From: an uncultured Eubacteriales bacterium
GTDB lineage: Bacteria; Bacillota; Clostridia; Oscillospirales; Acutalibacteraceae
Assembly (NCBI GenBank): GCA_949292775.1
Contig: CASFBL010000004.1
Span: forward strand, 1 to 64,000
Reading direction: 5' to 3'
DNA: 64,000 nt
The notes beneath the pieces are model-generated. The model saw only the letters and a program-made list of their open reading frames with translations. It did not search any database and was not told the origin of the DNA. Both the position numbers and the translations under genes were made by a program. Below, piece after piece: positions 16,316-24,227 of this stretch. Positions within the stretch are counted from its first letter, which is position 1; the number at the start of each line of letters is the position of its first letter.

Positions 16316-17206
16316 TTATTTAATAAGGCCGTATTTTTCCATAACCGCATGCAGCTTCGCGGTGTTTGCCTCATTCATTTCACAAAGCGGCATACGCAGA
16401 GGACCTGCATCAAAGCCCATCATGTTCATAGCCTGTTTTACAGGAATGGGGTTAACATCCATAAACAGTGCGTTGCAAAGCTCTAAATATTCAAGCTGCA
16501 GCTTTCTGCTTTGCTCAAAATCGCCTGCAAGTGCCGTTGCAGCAATATCATGTGCCACCTGCGGTGCAACATTGGAAAGCACGGAAATAACGCCCTTGCC
16601 GCCCAAAGACATAATCGCAGTAATTTGATCATCATTGCCGGAATATACGGCAAAATCCGGTTCGCAAAGCGAGATGGTCTTTGCGATTGTGGAAATATTG
16701 CCGCTGGCTTCTTTCGCCGCATAAATCATTTTGTGCTTGGAAAGCTCTGCATAGGTTTCGGGCCTAACTTCACAGCCGGTACGGCTGGGCACATTGTAAA
16801 TGATAATCGGCGTGGAAACACGGTCGGCAAGATAGGTGTAATGCTTGTAAAGACCTTCCTGAGAAGCCTTGTTGTAATACGGTGTGACCATCAACAGACC
16901 GTCAACGCCGATTTTTTCCGCTTCATTGGAAAGGTGCAAAGCATAAGCCGTATCATTGCTGCCGGTACCTGCAATAACGGGAATACGGTGCGCAACGGTC
17001 TCCACCGTAAAGCGGATAGCCTCGGTGTGTTCCTCGTGAGAAAGTGTTGCACTTTCACCGGTCGTGCCGCAAATGACAATCGCGTCCGTACCGTGCGCAA
17101 TCTGATATTCCAAAATCGTTTTCAGGGCAGGGTAGTTGACCTTACCTTCTTTTGTAAAAGGTGTAATAATCGCTACACCGGCGCCGGTAAAAATCGGTTG
17201 TTTCAT
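16316..17206 (-). CDS. dapA: 4-hydroxy-tetrahydrodipicolinate synthase
   Basis: A 296-residue TIM-barrel aldolase that condenses pyruvate with aspartate semialdehyde. GTTGES lies near residue 47, the Tyr of YNVPSRTGC near 137, and the Schiff-base Lys in YAAKEASGN near 165. The ribosome binding site is GGAGG on the minus strand. Its substrate is made by Asd, encoded 19 bases upstream, and its product is used by DapB. The nanA product in this window belongs to the same superfamily but differs in these motifs. Confidence 0.95.
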   Translation of the reverse strand: MKQPIFTGAGVAIITPFTKEGKVNYPALKTILEYQIAHGTDAIVICGTTGESATLSHEEHTEAIRFTVETVAHRIPVIAGTGSNDTAYALHLSNEAEKIGVDGLLMVTPYYNKASQEGLYKHYTYLADRVSTPIIIYNVPSRTGCEVRPETYAELSKHKMIYAAKEASGNISTIAKTISLCEPDFAVYSGNDDQITAIMSLGGKGVISVLSNVAPQVAHDIAATALAGDFEQSRKLQLEYLELCNALFMDVNPIPVKQAMNMMGFDAGPLRMPLCEMNEANTAKLHAVMEKYGLIK

Positions 17207-17225
17207 CAGAATAACCTCCTAAAAA

Positions 17226-18311
17226 TCAATCCATATACCCTTTGGCGCAAAGCAGTTCAGCAAGCAAAACAGCGCCGCCTGCTGCACCGCGGAGTGTGTT
17301 GTGAGAAAGGCAGACAAATTTATAATCATACTGTGTGTCTTCGCGCAGTCTGCCGATGGAAATCGCCATACCGCCCTCTAACATACGATTGAGTTTGGTC
17401 TGGGGCATATTGTTTTCCACAAAGTAATTTAAGAACTGCTTCGGCGCGCTGGGCAGTTCGAGCTCTTGCGCTGTGCCGCGGAAGGTCTTCCAAACTTCCA
17501 AAATCTCTTCTTTTGACGGTTTATTTTCAAAGCGAACAAAAACCGCACCCATATGACCGTTGGAAACCGGAACACGAAGGCACTGCGCCGTGAATTTCGG
17601 GGAAGTTGCGGGAACAATTTCGTCGCCCTCGATTTTGCCCCAAATCTTCAGCGGCTCTAACTCGCTTTTTTCTTCTTCGCCGCCAATGTAGGGGATGACA
17701 TTATCCACCATTTCCGGCCAAGTTTCAAAAGTCTTGCCTGCGCCGGAGATTGCCTGATAGGTGCAAACCAAAACATCCTTTACACCGAACTTTGCATCAA
17801 GCGGGTAAAGTGCCGGCACATAGCTCTGCAGAGAGCAGTTGGATTTAACAGCAATAAAGCCGCGCTTTGTGCCGAGCCGTTTTCTCTGCGAAGGAATGAT
17901 GTTGATATGGTCTGCATTCAGTTCCGGAATAACCATCGGGACATCCGGCGTGTGGCGATGTGCGCTGTTGTTGGAAACGACCGGGCACTCTGCTTTTGCG
18001 TAACGCTCTTCCAGCGCTTTGATTTCGTCTTTTTTCATATCAACGGCGCAGAAAACAAAATCAACCATACCGGCAATCTTTTCAACATCGCCGGTTGCGT
18101 CCATTACAATCATATCTTTTACATTTTCCGGGATATCCACATCCATGCACCATTTTTTACCAACGGCTTCTGCATAGGGTTTACCCGCAGAACGGGGGCT
18201 TGCCGCAACAGCTGCTACATGAAACCACGGATGATTGGCAAGGAGCGTCAGAAAACGCTGACCTACCATACCAGTTGCACCGATTACACCAACATTATAC
18301 TTTTTTTCCAC
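17226..18311 (-). CDS. asd: Aspartate-semialdehyde dehydrogenase (archaeal/fungal type)
   Basis: A 361-residue ASADH that reduces aspartyl phosphate. The NADP loop is GATGMVGQ (10-17); the catalytic Cys is in AVKSNCSLQ near residue 158; NNSAHRH and VPVSNGHMG are further signatures. These and the length match the archaeal/eukaryotic ASADH branch, not the bacterial one. No ATG is available: the start is GTG at 18309-18311, with GGAGG (18321-18325) nine bases upstream. It is the first gene after the lysine riboswitch. Confidence 0.93.
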   Translation of the reverse strand: MEKKYNVGVIGATGMVGQRFLTLLANHPWFHVAAVAASPRSAGKPYAEAVGKKWCMDVDIPENVKDMIVMDATGDVEKIAGMVDFVFCAVDMKKDEIKALEERYAKAECPVVSNNSAHRHTPDVPMVIPELNADHINIIPSQRKRLGTKRGFIAVKSNCSLQSYVPALYPLDAKFGVKDVLVCTYQAISGAGKTFETWPEMVDNVIPYIGGEEEKSELEPLKIWGKIEGDEIVPATSPKFTAQCLRVPVSNGHMGAVFVRFENKPSKEEILEVWKTFRGTAQELELPSAPKQFLNYFVENNMPQTKLNRMLEGGMAISIGRLREDTQYDYKFVCLSHNTLRGAAGGAVLLAELLCAKGYMD

Positions 18312-18351
18312 TTGTGTTTACCTCCAAAAAGTGTTATTCTATTGTCTGCAT

Positions 18352-18378
18352 AAAAAAAGCCGGTTTCAGAAAACCGGT
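18352..18378 (-). terminator. Riboswitch-controlled terminator ahead of asd
   Basis: On the minus strand, ACCGGTTT pairs with AAACCGGC around a short loop and is followed by seven T. It lies between the lysine aptamer and asd and is the natural expression platform. Confidence 0.85.
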
Positions 18379-18428
18379 CATCAGAAGCTTCAAAAGTACC
18401 CGCAATCACAGAAAATTGCTTGTGATTA

Positions 18429-18602
18429 CAATAGCGCTCCATCCGAAACCTCGTGATGACAGTTGCGCCGCTGTTCGCAAACGCACCCAAACAAAGACCT
18501 GTCGGCGGGTTTTGTCTTCGGCAGAATACCCTTTTGCGTGCTGTGAACGGCCGCCGACGACCTGGGACACGCGACTCATGTATTCTGCACCTCTATTGCA
18601 GT
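18429..18602 (-). ncRNA. Lysine riboswitch (L box) aptamer
   Basis: Read on the minus strand, the leader holds the conserved L-box blocks in order: AGAGGTGC near the 5' end (18594-18587), a long variable helix, CTGCCGAAG, then ACTGTCAT, and GGATGGAGCGCTAT near 18433 that closes the aptamer with the 5' strand. These match the lysine riboswitch consensus. The terminator at 18352-18378 and asd follow. Lysine binding should switch off asd-dapA-dapB and the ACT gene. Confidence 0.93.
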
Positions 18603-18609
18603 TATCTGT

Positions 18610-18638
18610 ATCATAGCATTTTCCCGATAATTAGTCAA
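18610..18638 (-). promoter_or_regulatory. SigA promoter of the lysine riboswitch operon
   Basis: On the minus strand TTGACT (18638-18633), 17-base spacer, TATGAT (18615-18610). The transcript would start near 18603, just ahead of the aptamer. Confidence 0.88.
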
Positions 18639-18677
18639 TCATTTTCCAACATTTCTATATTTGTCAGGAGTTTTTAT

Positions 18678-19706
18678 ATGAAAAAAGAAGATTTTTATTA
18701 CGATTTGCCTAAAGAGTATATTGCGCAAACGCCGATTGAACCGCGGGATCACTCCAAAATGCTGGTGGTTCACCGTGCAGAAGACCGTATTGAACACAAA
18801 CACTTTTATGACATTTTAGATTATCTTACCGATAAAGATTGCCTGATTTTGAATAATACACGCGTGCTGCCGGCACGGCTTTACGGTATTAAAGAGGATA
18901 CCGGTGCGCGTGTGGAATTTCTCATGCTCAATCAAAAAGAAAATGATGTATGGGAAGTGATTACCGGTCCCGGCAAACGAGCGAAAGAAGGCGCCAAATT
19001 CACTTTCGGCGACGGACTTCTGCATGCTGAAGTTTTAAGCGTTTTGGAAAATGGAAATCGCCTTGCTAAATTTACATATGAAGGCGACACGATATTCCCG
19101 GTTCTTGAAAAAATCGGTGAAATGCCGCTGCCGCACTATATTACAGAAAAGCTCGAAGACGGTGAACGCTACCAGACAGTTTATTCCAAAGAACTGGGTT
19201 CTGCCGCCGCGCCCACAGCGGGGCTTCATTTCACGCCGGAACTGCTTCAAAAAATCCGTGACAAGGGTGTGAAAATTGGATTTGTAACACTGCATGTCGG
19301 CATTGGCACATTCCGCCCTGTCAAAGCAGAAAATATTGAAGACCACCACATGCATTCTGAGCATTATCATCTTCCGAAAGAAACTGCCGAACTGATTAAC
19401 CAAACAAAAGCGAACGGCGGACGCGTCATTGCCGTCGGTACGACCAGCTGCCGCACGCTCGAAAGTGTTGCAACTTACTGCGGAGAAATTCGGGAAGCAG
19501 ATGACTGGACAAGCATTTTTATCTATCCCGGTTATAAATTTAAATGCATTGACGGGCTTTTGACCAATTTCCATTTGCCGGAAAGCACGCTGATTATGTT
19601 GGTATCTGCATTTTATGACCGGGAAAAGGTTTTGGATATTTATAAAACTGCCGTGCAGGAAAAATACAGATTTTTTTCTTTTGGCGACTGTATGCTGCTG
19701 ATTTAA
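18678..19706 (+). CDS. queA: S-adenosylmethionine:tRNA ribosyltransferase-isomerase
   Basis: A 342-residue QueA, which transfers and isomerises the ribosyl group of SAM onto preQ1-modified tRNA in queuosine synthesis. The N terminus [19 protein letters not shown], the RVLPARLYG block and the [17 protein letters not shown] block near residue 215 are diagnostic. A frame opening at 18453 runs through the riboswitch on the other strand; the ATG at 18678 follows CAGGAG (18665-18670). tgt follows ten bases later. Confidence 0.95.
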   Translation: MKKEDFYYDLPKEYIAQTPIEPRDHSKMLVVHRAEDRIEHKHFYDILDYLTDKDCLILNNTRVLPARLYGIKEDTGARVEFLMLNQKENDVWEVITGPGKRAKEGAKFTFGDGLLHAEVLSVLENGNRLAKFTYEGDTIFPVLEKIGEMPLPHYITEKLEDGERYQTVYSKELGSAAAPTAGLHFTPELLQKIRDKGVKIGFVTLHVGIGTFRPVKAENIEDHHMHSEHYHLPKETAELINQTKANGGRVIAVGTTSCRTLESVATYCGEIREADDWTSIFIYPGYKFKCIDGLLTNFHLPESTLIMLVSAFYDREKVLDIYKTAVQEKYRFFSFGDCMLLI

Positions 19707-19716
19707 GGAGGCGACT

Positions 19717-20847
19717 ATGTTTACCGTATTAAAAAAAGAAGGCAATGCGCGCCGCGGTGAATTTAAAACCGTTCACGGCACTGTACAGACGCCCGCGTTT
19801 ATGAATGTGGCTACTGCCGGTGCAATCAAAGGCGCGGTATCTGCTTTTGATTTGAAAGACATTGGCTGTCAGGTGCAGCTGTGCAACACATATCATTTGC
19901 ATGTTCGTCCCGGTGACAAACTTGTTAAAGAGCTTGGCGGCTTACATAAATTCACCGGATGGGACGGTCCGATTTTGACCGACAGCGGCGGCTTTCAGGT
20001 TTTTTCACTTGCAAAGCTTCGCAAAATCCGTGAGGAAGGCGTGCAGTTCAATTCACATGTAGACGGCCGGAAAATTTTCATGGGACCGGAAGAAAGTATG
20101 CAAATTCAGTCGAATCTAGGTTCCACTATTGCCATGGCTTTTGATGAATGCGTCCAAAATCCCGCTCCATATACTTACGCGAAAGCTTCCTGTGAACGAA
20201 CTGTGCGCTGGTTGGTTCGCTGCAAGGCTGAAATGCAGCGGTTGAACGCCTTGGAAGATACGATTAACCCACATCAAATGCTGTTCGGCATTAACCAAGG
20301 CTGTACATTTGACGACCTGCGCATTGAAAATATGAAACAGATTGCCGATCTCGATTTGGACGGTTACGCCATTGGCGGGCTTGCAGTCGGCGAACCGAAA
20401 GAGGATATGTATCGCATTATTTCCGCGGTCGAGCCTTTTATGCCACAGAACAAACCGCGTTACTTGATGGGTGTCGGCACACCCGGAAACATTTTGGAAG
20501 GTGTCAGCAGGGGGGTTGACCTTTTCGATTGTGTAATGCCGAGCCGCAACGCTCGACACGGGCATTTGTTTACAAAGCAAGGTATTATCAACATAAACAA
20601 CGAAAAATACAAAAATGACCTTTTGCCAATTGAGGAAGGCTGCAACTGCCCGACCTGTCAGCACCATTCGCGCGCATATATACGCCACTTATTTAAGGCA
20701 GGAGAAATGCTTGCTATGCGGCTGTGCGTAATGCATAATCTTTATTTCTATAATACGCTGCTTCTGGAAATTCGTGACGCGCTCGAAGCCGGCACTTTCC
20801 AGCAATACAAAGAGAAATACACGGAAATATTGGATACACGAATTTAA
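19717..20847 (+). CDS. tgt: tRNA-guanine transglycosylase
   Basis: A 376-residue TIM-barrel enzyme that exchanges guanine-34 for preQ1 in tRNAs with GUN anticodons. DSGGFQVFSL near residue 89 holds the catalytic Asp; the second catalytic region is VDLFDCVMPSRNARHG near 268. The zinc site is CNCPTC with a following Cys/His (about 308-340). The binding site AAGGAGG precedes the ATG. Acts before QueA and forms an operon with it. Confidence 0.96.
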   Translation: MFTVLKKEGNARRGEFKTVHGTVQTPAFMNVATAGAIKGAVSAFDLKDIGCQVQLCNTYHLHVRPGDKLVKELGGLHKFTGWDGPILTDSGGFQVFSLAKLRKIREEGVQFNSHVDGRKIFMGPEESMQIQSNLGSTIAMAFDECVQNPAPYTYAKASCERTVRWLVRCKAEMQRLNALEDTINPHQMLFGINQGCTFDDLRIENMKQIADLDLDGYAIGGLAVGEPKEDMYRIISAVEPFMPQNKPRYLMGVGTPGNILEGVSRGVDLFDCVMPSRNARHGHLFTKQGIININNEKYKNDLLPIEEGCNCPTCQHHSRAYIRHLFKAGEMLAMRLCVMHNLYFYNTLLLEIRDALEAGTFQQYKEKYTEILDTRI

Positions 20848-20880
20848 ATTATGAGCAAAATGTAAATTTATGCTTTTCTA

Positions 20881-20909
20881 TTGCAAATTATTGCAATTCT
20901 GTGTATAAT
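20881..20909 (+). promoter_or_regulatory. SigA-type promoter of yajC
   Basis: TTGCAA (20881-20886), 17-base spacer, TATAAT (20904-20909), 29 bases before the yajC start. No terminator is visible between tgt and this promoter. Confidence 0.8.
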
Positions 20910-20938
20910 AAATTGACTTTTTAATTGGAGGAATAAAA

Positions 20939-21343
20939 ATGTTTACACTTTTACCCCTTGAAGCAACCACCAGCCAAACCGCTGGCTCCGGAAATATGAT
21001 TTACACCATTTTGCTGATGGTGGCGCTTTTTGCAGGTATGTATTTTCTGATGATTCGCCCCCAGAAAAAACAGCAGAAAAAAGAGCAGGAAATGCGCGAC
21101 AGCACACAGGTCGGTGATGAAATCACGACGATCGGCGGGATTATGGGCCGTGTGGTCACTGTGAAAGACGATTCTTTGATTATTGAAACCGGTGCAGACA
21201 GAAATAAAATGAAAATTGCTCGCTGGGCGATTCAAGTGAACAACACAGCGGCCGAGAAGCTGCAGGCCGAGCGTGAAGCTGCAAAGCAGGCTGCAATGAA
21301 GGCCAAGGAAGAAAAGGCCAAAAAAGGCAAAAAAGAGAAATAA
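20939..21343 (+). CDS. yajC: Preprotein translocase subunit YajC
   Basis: A 134-residue single-pass membrane protein. The helix lies at about residues 22-41 and is followed by the family signature FLMIRPQKKQQKK and VGDEITTIGGIMGRVV. YajC is an accessory of the SecDF-YajC complex. The tail is a very Lys/Ala/Glu-rich helix. The tgt-yajC order is conserved in many bacteria; secD/secF are not in this window. Confidence 0.93.
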   Translation: MFTLLPLEATTSQTAGSGNMIYTILLMVALFAGMYFLMIRPQKKQQKKEQEMRDSTQVGDEITTIGGIMGRVVTVKDDSLIIETGADRNKMKIARWAIQVNNTAAEKLQAEREAAKQAAMKAKEEKAKKGKKEK

Positions 21344-21368
21344 AGCAATCTAAGCATAATAAAAAAGT

Positions 21369-21405
21369 CCCCCTCATAGGCTTTAGTAAGCGTGAGGGGG
21401 TATTT
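21369..21405 (+). promoter_or_regulatory. Hairpin that contains the ribosome binding site of the TIGR04086 gene
   Basis: CCCCCTCA (21369-21376) pairs perfectly with TGAGGGGG (21393-21400); a short inner CTT/AAG pairing shortens the loop. The 3' arm is also the only Shine-Dalgarno sequence (GAGGGGG), seven bases before the ATG at 21408. TATTTTTA follows, so the same element can act as a weak terminator after yajC. Confidence 0.7.
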
Positions 21406-21407
21406 TT

Positions 21408-21827
21408 ATGTCTAAAAATAAGAAAAGAAAACCTGCGGCAAAACCGAATTCCTCGAATAAACAGGATATTCGCGCTGAACTTTTAAAATGTGTGCGTGCT
21501 TCCGGAATTGCTTTGCTGGTATTGCTGCTTTTGCTCGCCATATTATCTTTTGTATATTTGAAAAAAGAAGTCAGTTTTACAACACTGCGAACACTTGCCT
21601 ATATTTTCAGTGGCATTAGCTTTTTGCTGTGCGGTTTTCTTGCTGTTCGTAAAAACAAGATGCCGGCCGTTTATGCAAGCGGCGCAGCAGGATTGTTGGT
21701 TTTGCTGGTTCTCGTTGCCATATTAGCAGTTCTTTCCGGCGGAGTTTTTGGAAACACAGTCTGGATTTTAGTCGCCTGCGGGGTGGTTTGCCCGTTTTTA
21801 GGCGGTATTCTTGCCCGTAAAATTTAG
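21408..21827 (+). CDS. TIGR04086-like four-helix membrane protein
   Basis: A 139-residue protein with a Lys/Arg/Asn-rich cytoplasmic start (residues 1-25) and four hydrophobic helices (about 29-50, 60-80, 86-108, 114-135). Size, layout and position downstream of yajC fit the TIGR04086 (YrzE-like) family found in Firmicutes; its function is unknown. Its Shine-Dalgarno sequence is buried in a hairpin. spoIIM follows after 85 bases. Confidence 0.65.
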   Translation: MSKNKKRKPAAKPNSSNKQDIRAELLKCVRASGIALLVLLLLLAILSFVYLKKEVSFTTLRTLAYIFSGISFLLCGFLAVRKNKMPAVYASGAAGLLVLLVLVAILAVLSGGVFGNTVWILVACGVVCPFLGGILARKI

Positions 21828-21912
21828 CATAGTTGGCTTTATTTGCACATAGAAATATTTCAGGACAGGTTTGCTTTTTAGCTTTGCCCGAATGTTCAAA
21901 TAAGGAGAAGTT

Positions 21913-22569
21913 ATGATGCGCAGAAGAAAAAGACATGCTACCATTATTGCAACAAGATTACATAAAAAGAGGAGCTACGATGGCGTTTTGAAGCAAAATC
22001 AAAAGCTGGTTATTTTGACTGTATTGTTGATTTGCGGGCTGATTTTGGGCGCGCTCGCAGACAAAAAAGCGGCCGGCACAAGTGCCGATCCGCTGCGGGA
22101 TATTGTTGAGAATTACTATAAGGCTAAAACCGAACAGACCTTTTTGCAAAATTTTCTTTCCACTCTCGGAACAGAAAGCGTTTATATGGGAATCGCATTG
22201 ATTTTCGGCGTGTGTGTTGCCGGAGAACCGGTTCTTTGGCTTTTGCCGCTGATAAAAGGGCTCGGACTCGGTATGATTTCCGGCTATTTATACCAAGCGC
22301 ATGCGGTGGAAGGGCTTATATATTTTTCAGCGGTGATTTTGTTTCCGTCTGTGATTGCTTCCGCCAGTGAACTGTTTGCTTGCAAGGAAAGTATTTTAAT
22401 GTCTCGGGATATCAACCGAATCCTTTTAAAAAAGCAAACTGCCGACGGTGTGGAAATGTTTAAGCTATATTTAATGCGGTATGCTGTTTTGTATGGAACC
22501 ATATTGTTTTCCGCTGCAATGAGTGCAGTACTTACAATGGCTGTCGGCAGCAAAATCAGTCTTTTTTAG
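21913..22569 (+). CDS. spoIIM: Stage II sporulation protein M
   Basis: A 218-residue polytopic membrane protein, about the size of SpoIIM, with a basic N terminus and five or so hydrophobic segments; GLGLGMISGYL near residue 116 and the later ALIFGV-type segment are family traits. SpoIIM joins SpoIID and SpoIIP in the peptidoglycan-remodelling machine for engulfment. AAGGAG (21902-21907) precedes the ATG. The region before it holds CATAGTT and CATAGAAAT with roughly SigE-like spacing, but this is weak. It converges with the Xer gene and overlaps it by 14 bases. Confidence 0.88.
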   Translation: MMRRRKRHATIIATRLHKKRSYDGVLKQNQKLVILTVLLICGLILGALADKKAAGTSADPLRDIVENYYKAKTEQTFLQNFLSTLGTESVYMGIALIFGVCVAGEPVLWLLPLIKGLGLGMISGYLYQAHAVEGLIYFSAVILFPSVIASASELFACKESILMSRDINRILLKKQTADGVEMFKLYLMRYAVLYGTILFSAAMSAVLTMAVGSKISLF

Positions 22570-23548
22570 TCTGCTTCATCTTTGAAAGCGGGTTTGCATC
22601 AGAGGCTTTTTTGAGCTGATCGTCAACAATATGGGTATAAATTTCGGTTGTTCCAAGATTTTCGTGCCCTAAAATTTCTTTGAGCACCAGCACATCCACA
22701 TTGCCGTATTGATACATCAGGGTTGCCGCCGTATGCCGAAGTTTGTGTACGGAAAGTCCGCGGTCGGAAAGCCCGCATTTATCTAAATACATATAAACAA
22801 TATGCTGGACGGTTTTCGGGCTGATTCGCTGAAAACGGCTGCTTAAAAACAATGCTGTTTTATCTTTTTGCGGAACTCGGTCAACCGGGCGCACTGCCAT
22901 ATAATTCTTTATTGCCGTCATGCAAGCATCGTTTAAATAAACCGTACGCTGTTTGTTGCCTTTGCCGGTCACCACCAGCGTATGGTTGTCTTTTATATCT
23001 GTATAATTTATAGAAACCAGCTCGGAAAGACGCAGGCCGCAATTTAAAAAAAGAGTCAAAATGCAATAATCCCTTTCTTTAAATTTGCCGTCAACTGCGT
23101 CTAAAAGGCGCATGCTTTCTTCAAGGGTCAAATATTTTGGCTGCGCTTTCTTTTGTTTTGGGGTTTCCAGTTCCTGCATCGGGTTTTCATCCAAAAGCTT
23201 CTGCTGCACACTGATATATCGGAAAAAGGCGCGAATACTGCTGGACTTTCTTGCACGCGCGGCCGCGTCATTGTCACGCTCCGATTTACAATATGATAAA
23301 AAGGCGTATGCGTCTGCGAGTGTAACTGTTCGCAGGAAAGCAATGTCGACATCAGAAATATCGATTTCTTCAAATAACAGGGTAGGGGAAACCAAGCCCC
23401 GGTATTGCTTTAAAAATCGGAAAAATAAGATTAAATCCAGCGCATATTCGTCTACCGTCAGTTCAGAGCGATTCTTAATTGCTAACTCATGGTTTACAAA
23501 ATCCTTTAAAAGCGGTGGCAAATTCGGTTGTTTAGCATATTTAAGCAT
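22556..23548 (-). CDS. Tyrosine recombinase (XerC/XerD-like)
   Basis: A 330-residue tyrosine recombinase. A SAM-like core-binding domain covers about residues 8-125. The catalytic domain shows Arg in NCGLRLSELVSI, the HKLRHTAATLMYQYG block, GHENLGTTEIYTHI and the Tyr in it. No integrase extensions or phage genes surround it, and the XerD gene neighbours spoIIM in Bacillus, so a chromosomal Xer role is likely; which Xer is not decidable here. The start ATG at 23548 follows GGAGG (23558-23554). A 17-bp palindrome sits just upstream of that site. Confidence 0.85.
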   Translation of the reverse strand: MLKYAKQPNLPPLLKDFVNHELAIKNRSELTVDEYALDLILFFRFLKQYRGLVSPTLLFEEIDISDVDIAFLRTVTLADAYAFLSYCKSERDNDAAARARKSSSIRAFFRYISVQQKLLDENPMQELETPKQKKAQPKYLTLEESMRLLDAVDGKFKERDYCILTLFLNCGLRLSELVSINYTDIKDNHTLVVTGKGNKQRTVYLNDACMTAIKNYMAVRPVDRVPQKDKTALFLSSRFQRISPKTVQHIVYMYLDKCGLSDRGLSVHKLRHTAATLMYQYGNVDVLVLKEILGHENLGTTEIYTHIVDDQLKKASDANPLSKMKQTKKD

Positions 23549-23566
23549 AAAAACCTCCAGATATTC

Positions 23567-23583
23567 TGTGAAACCGTTTCACA
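23567..23583. promoter_or_regulatory. Palindrome upstream of the Xer gene, possible operator
   Basis: TGTGAAAC-C-GTTTCACA, a perfect 8-bp inverted repeat around one central base, nine bases upstream of the Xer ribosome binding site. It could be a repressor site (LacI-family operators have this style) or form a small hairpin in the leader. It does not fit the CcpA cre consensus when centred on CG. Confidence 0.5.
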
Positions 23584-24175
23584 ACAAAAAGTATTAAAGT
23601 TAATCATAAAAAAACAAATATTTTTTGATATCAGTAATAATAAGAGTATGGAAAGTGCTGAATCGGCGTTTTATTTTAAAAAATGGCATTCTTACTATAT
23701 TACCGCTTGTAGAAAACCTTTAGTAAAGCCGAAATGCAGATGTTGTTTTGCTGAGTGCGAACTAAAAAAACTAAACGCGCAGTTTTTAAGTAAACTATGC
23801 AAATTTGTAAAATTAGCTCAGGTTTCCAGCCAATACATTTTTTTGAAATGATGCAGAATAAAATGAAAAGAATCTGAATGGACGAAAATGAGAAAAAGCA
23901 AAAAGAAAAAACTTAGTAAAGTACAAATAAATTTTGAATGGTTAAAATCCAAATGCACAATACTATGCAAAAAATCAGACAAACCAAAACATAATTTTCA
24001 CCAAAGGAAATGGTCAAAACCGCTGAAAAAGCGATTCCTATACCTTTTCTTTGTTAAACATGTCCCCTTAATTATACAAAACATTGATTTTATATAATAA
24101 TAGCAAAATTTTTATAGACTGTCAACCCTATGGTTAAGCAAAATAAATTTTTAATAAACCTATCTTTCCAAATAA
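23584..24175. other. AT-rich intergenic island with no supported gene
   Basis: About 590 bases with clearly lower GC than the flanks. Two plus-strand frames (starting 23651 and 23888, 67 and 69 codons) lack convincing ribosome binding sites and encode Lys-rich strings that look like AT-rich translation. I see no tRNA, riboswitch, inverted repeat larger than 8 bp or insertion-sequence end. It must hold the Xer promoter on the minus strand. Confidence 0.6.
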
Positions 24176-24210
24176 AAAGAAAGACAAATCACAACGATCT
24201 GTCTTTCTTT
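24176..24210 (-). terminator. Terminator of the cwlD-radA-nan operon
   Basis: On the minus strand AAAGAAAGACAGATC and GATTTGTCTTTCTTT form a 15-bp stem with one G-U pair and a five-base loop, followed by a T-rich stretch. It lies 18 bases after the nanE stop. Confidence 0.85.
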
Positions 24211-24227
24211 CATTCTTTTATAAGAGC

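Noticed and set aside
16511..17392. A 293-codon plus-strand frame opposite dapA
   Set aside because: It mirrors dapA and asd, has a composition typical of antisense frames, and no ribosome binding site or family.
18453..18677. An in-frame N-terminal extension of queA
   Set aside because: It lies opposite the lysine riboswitch and gives sequence not found in QueA; the ATG at 18678 has CAGGAG before it.
23567..23583. CcpA cre site upstream of the Xer gene
   Set aside because: When centred on CG the right half fails the consensus at two positions; the element is an odd-length palindrome.
23786..23796. TTAAGTAAACT, close to the XerD half of the Firmicute dif site
   Set aside because: Only one half matches (10 of 11 bases); the left half ACTTCCTA is absent, so a dif site is not supported.
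23651..24097. Two small plus-strand frames (67 and 69 codons) in the AT-rich island
   Set aside because: No proper ribosome binding sites, Lys-rich low-complexity products and no recognisable motif; they look like chance frames in AT-rich DNA.
22556..24227. Integrated mobile element around the tyrosine recombinase
   Set aside because: No phage, transfer or excisionase genes, no flanking tRNA or direct repeats seen; the recombinase looks like a chromosomal Xer next to spoIIM.
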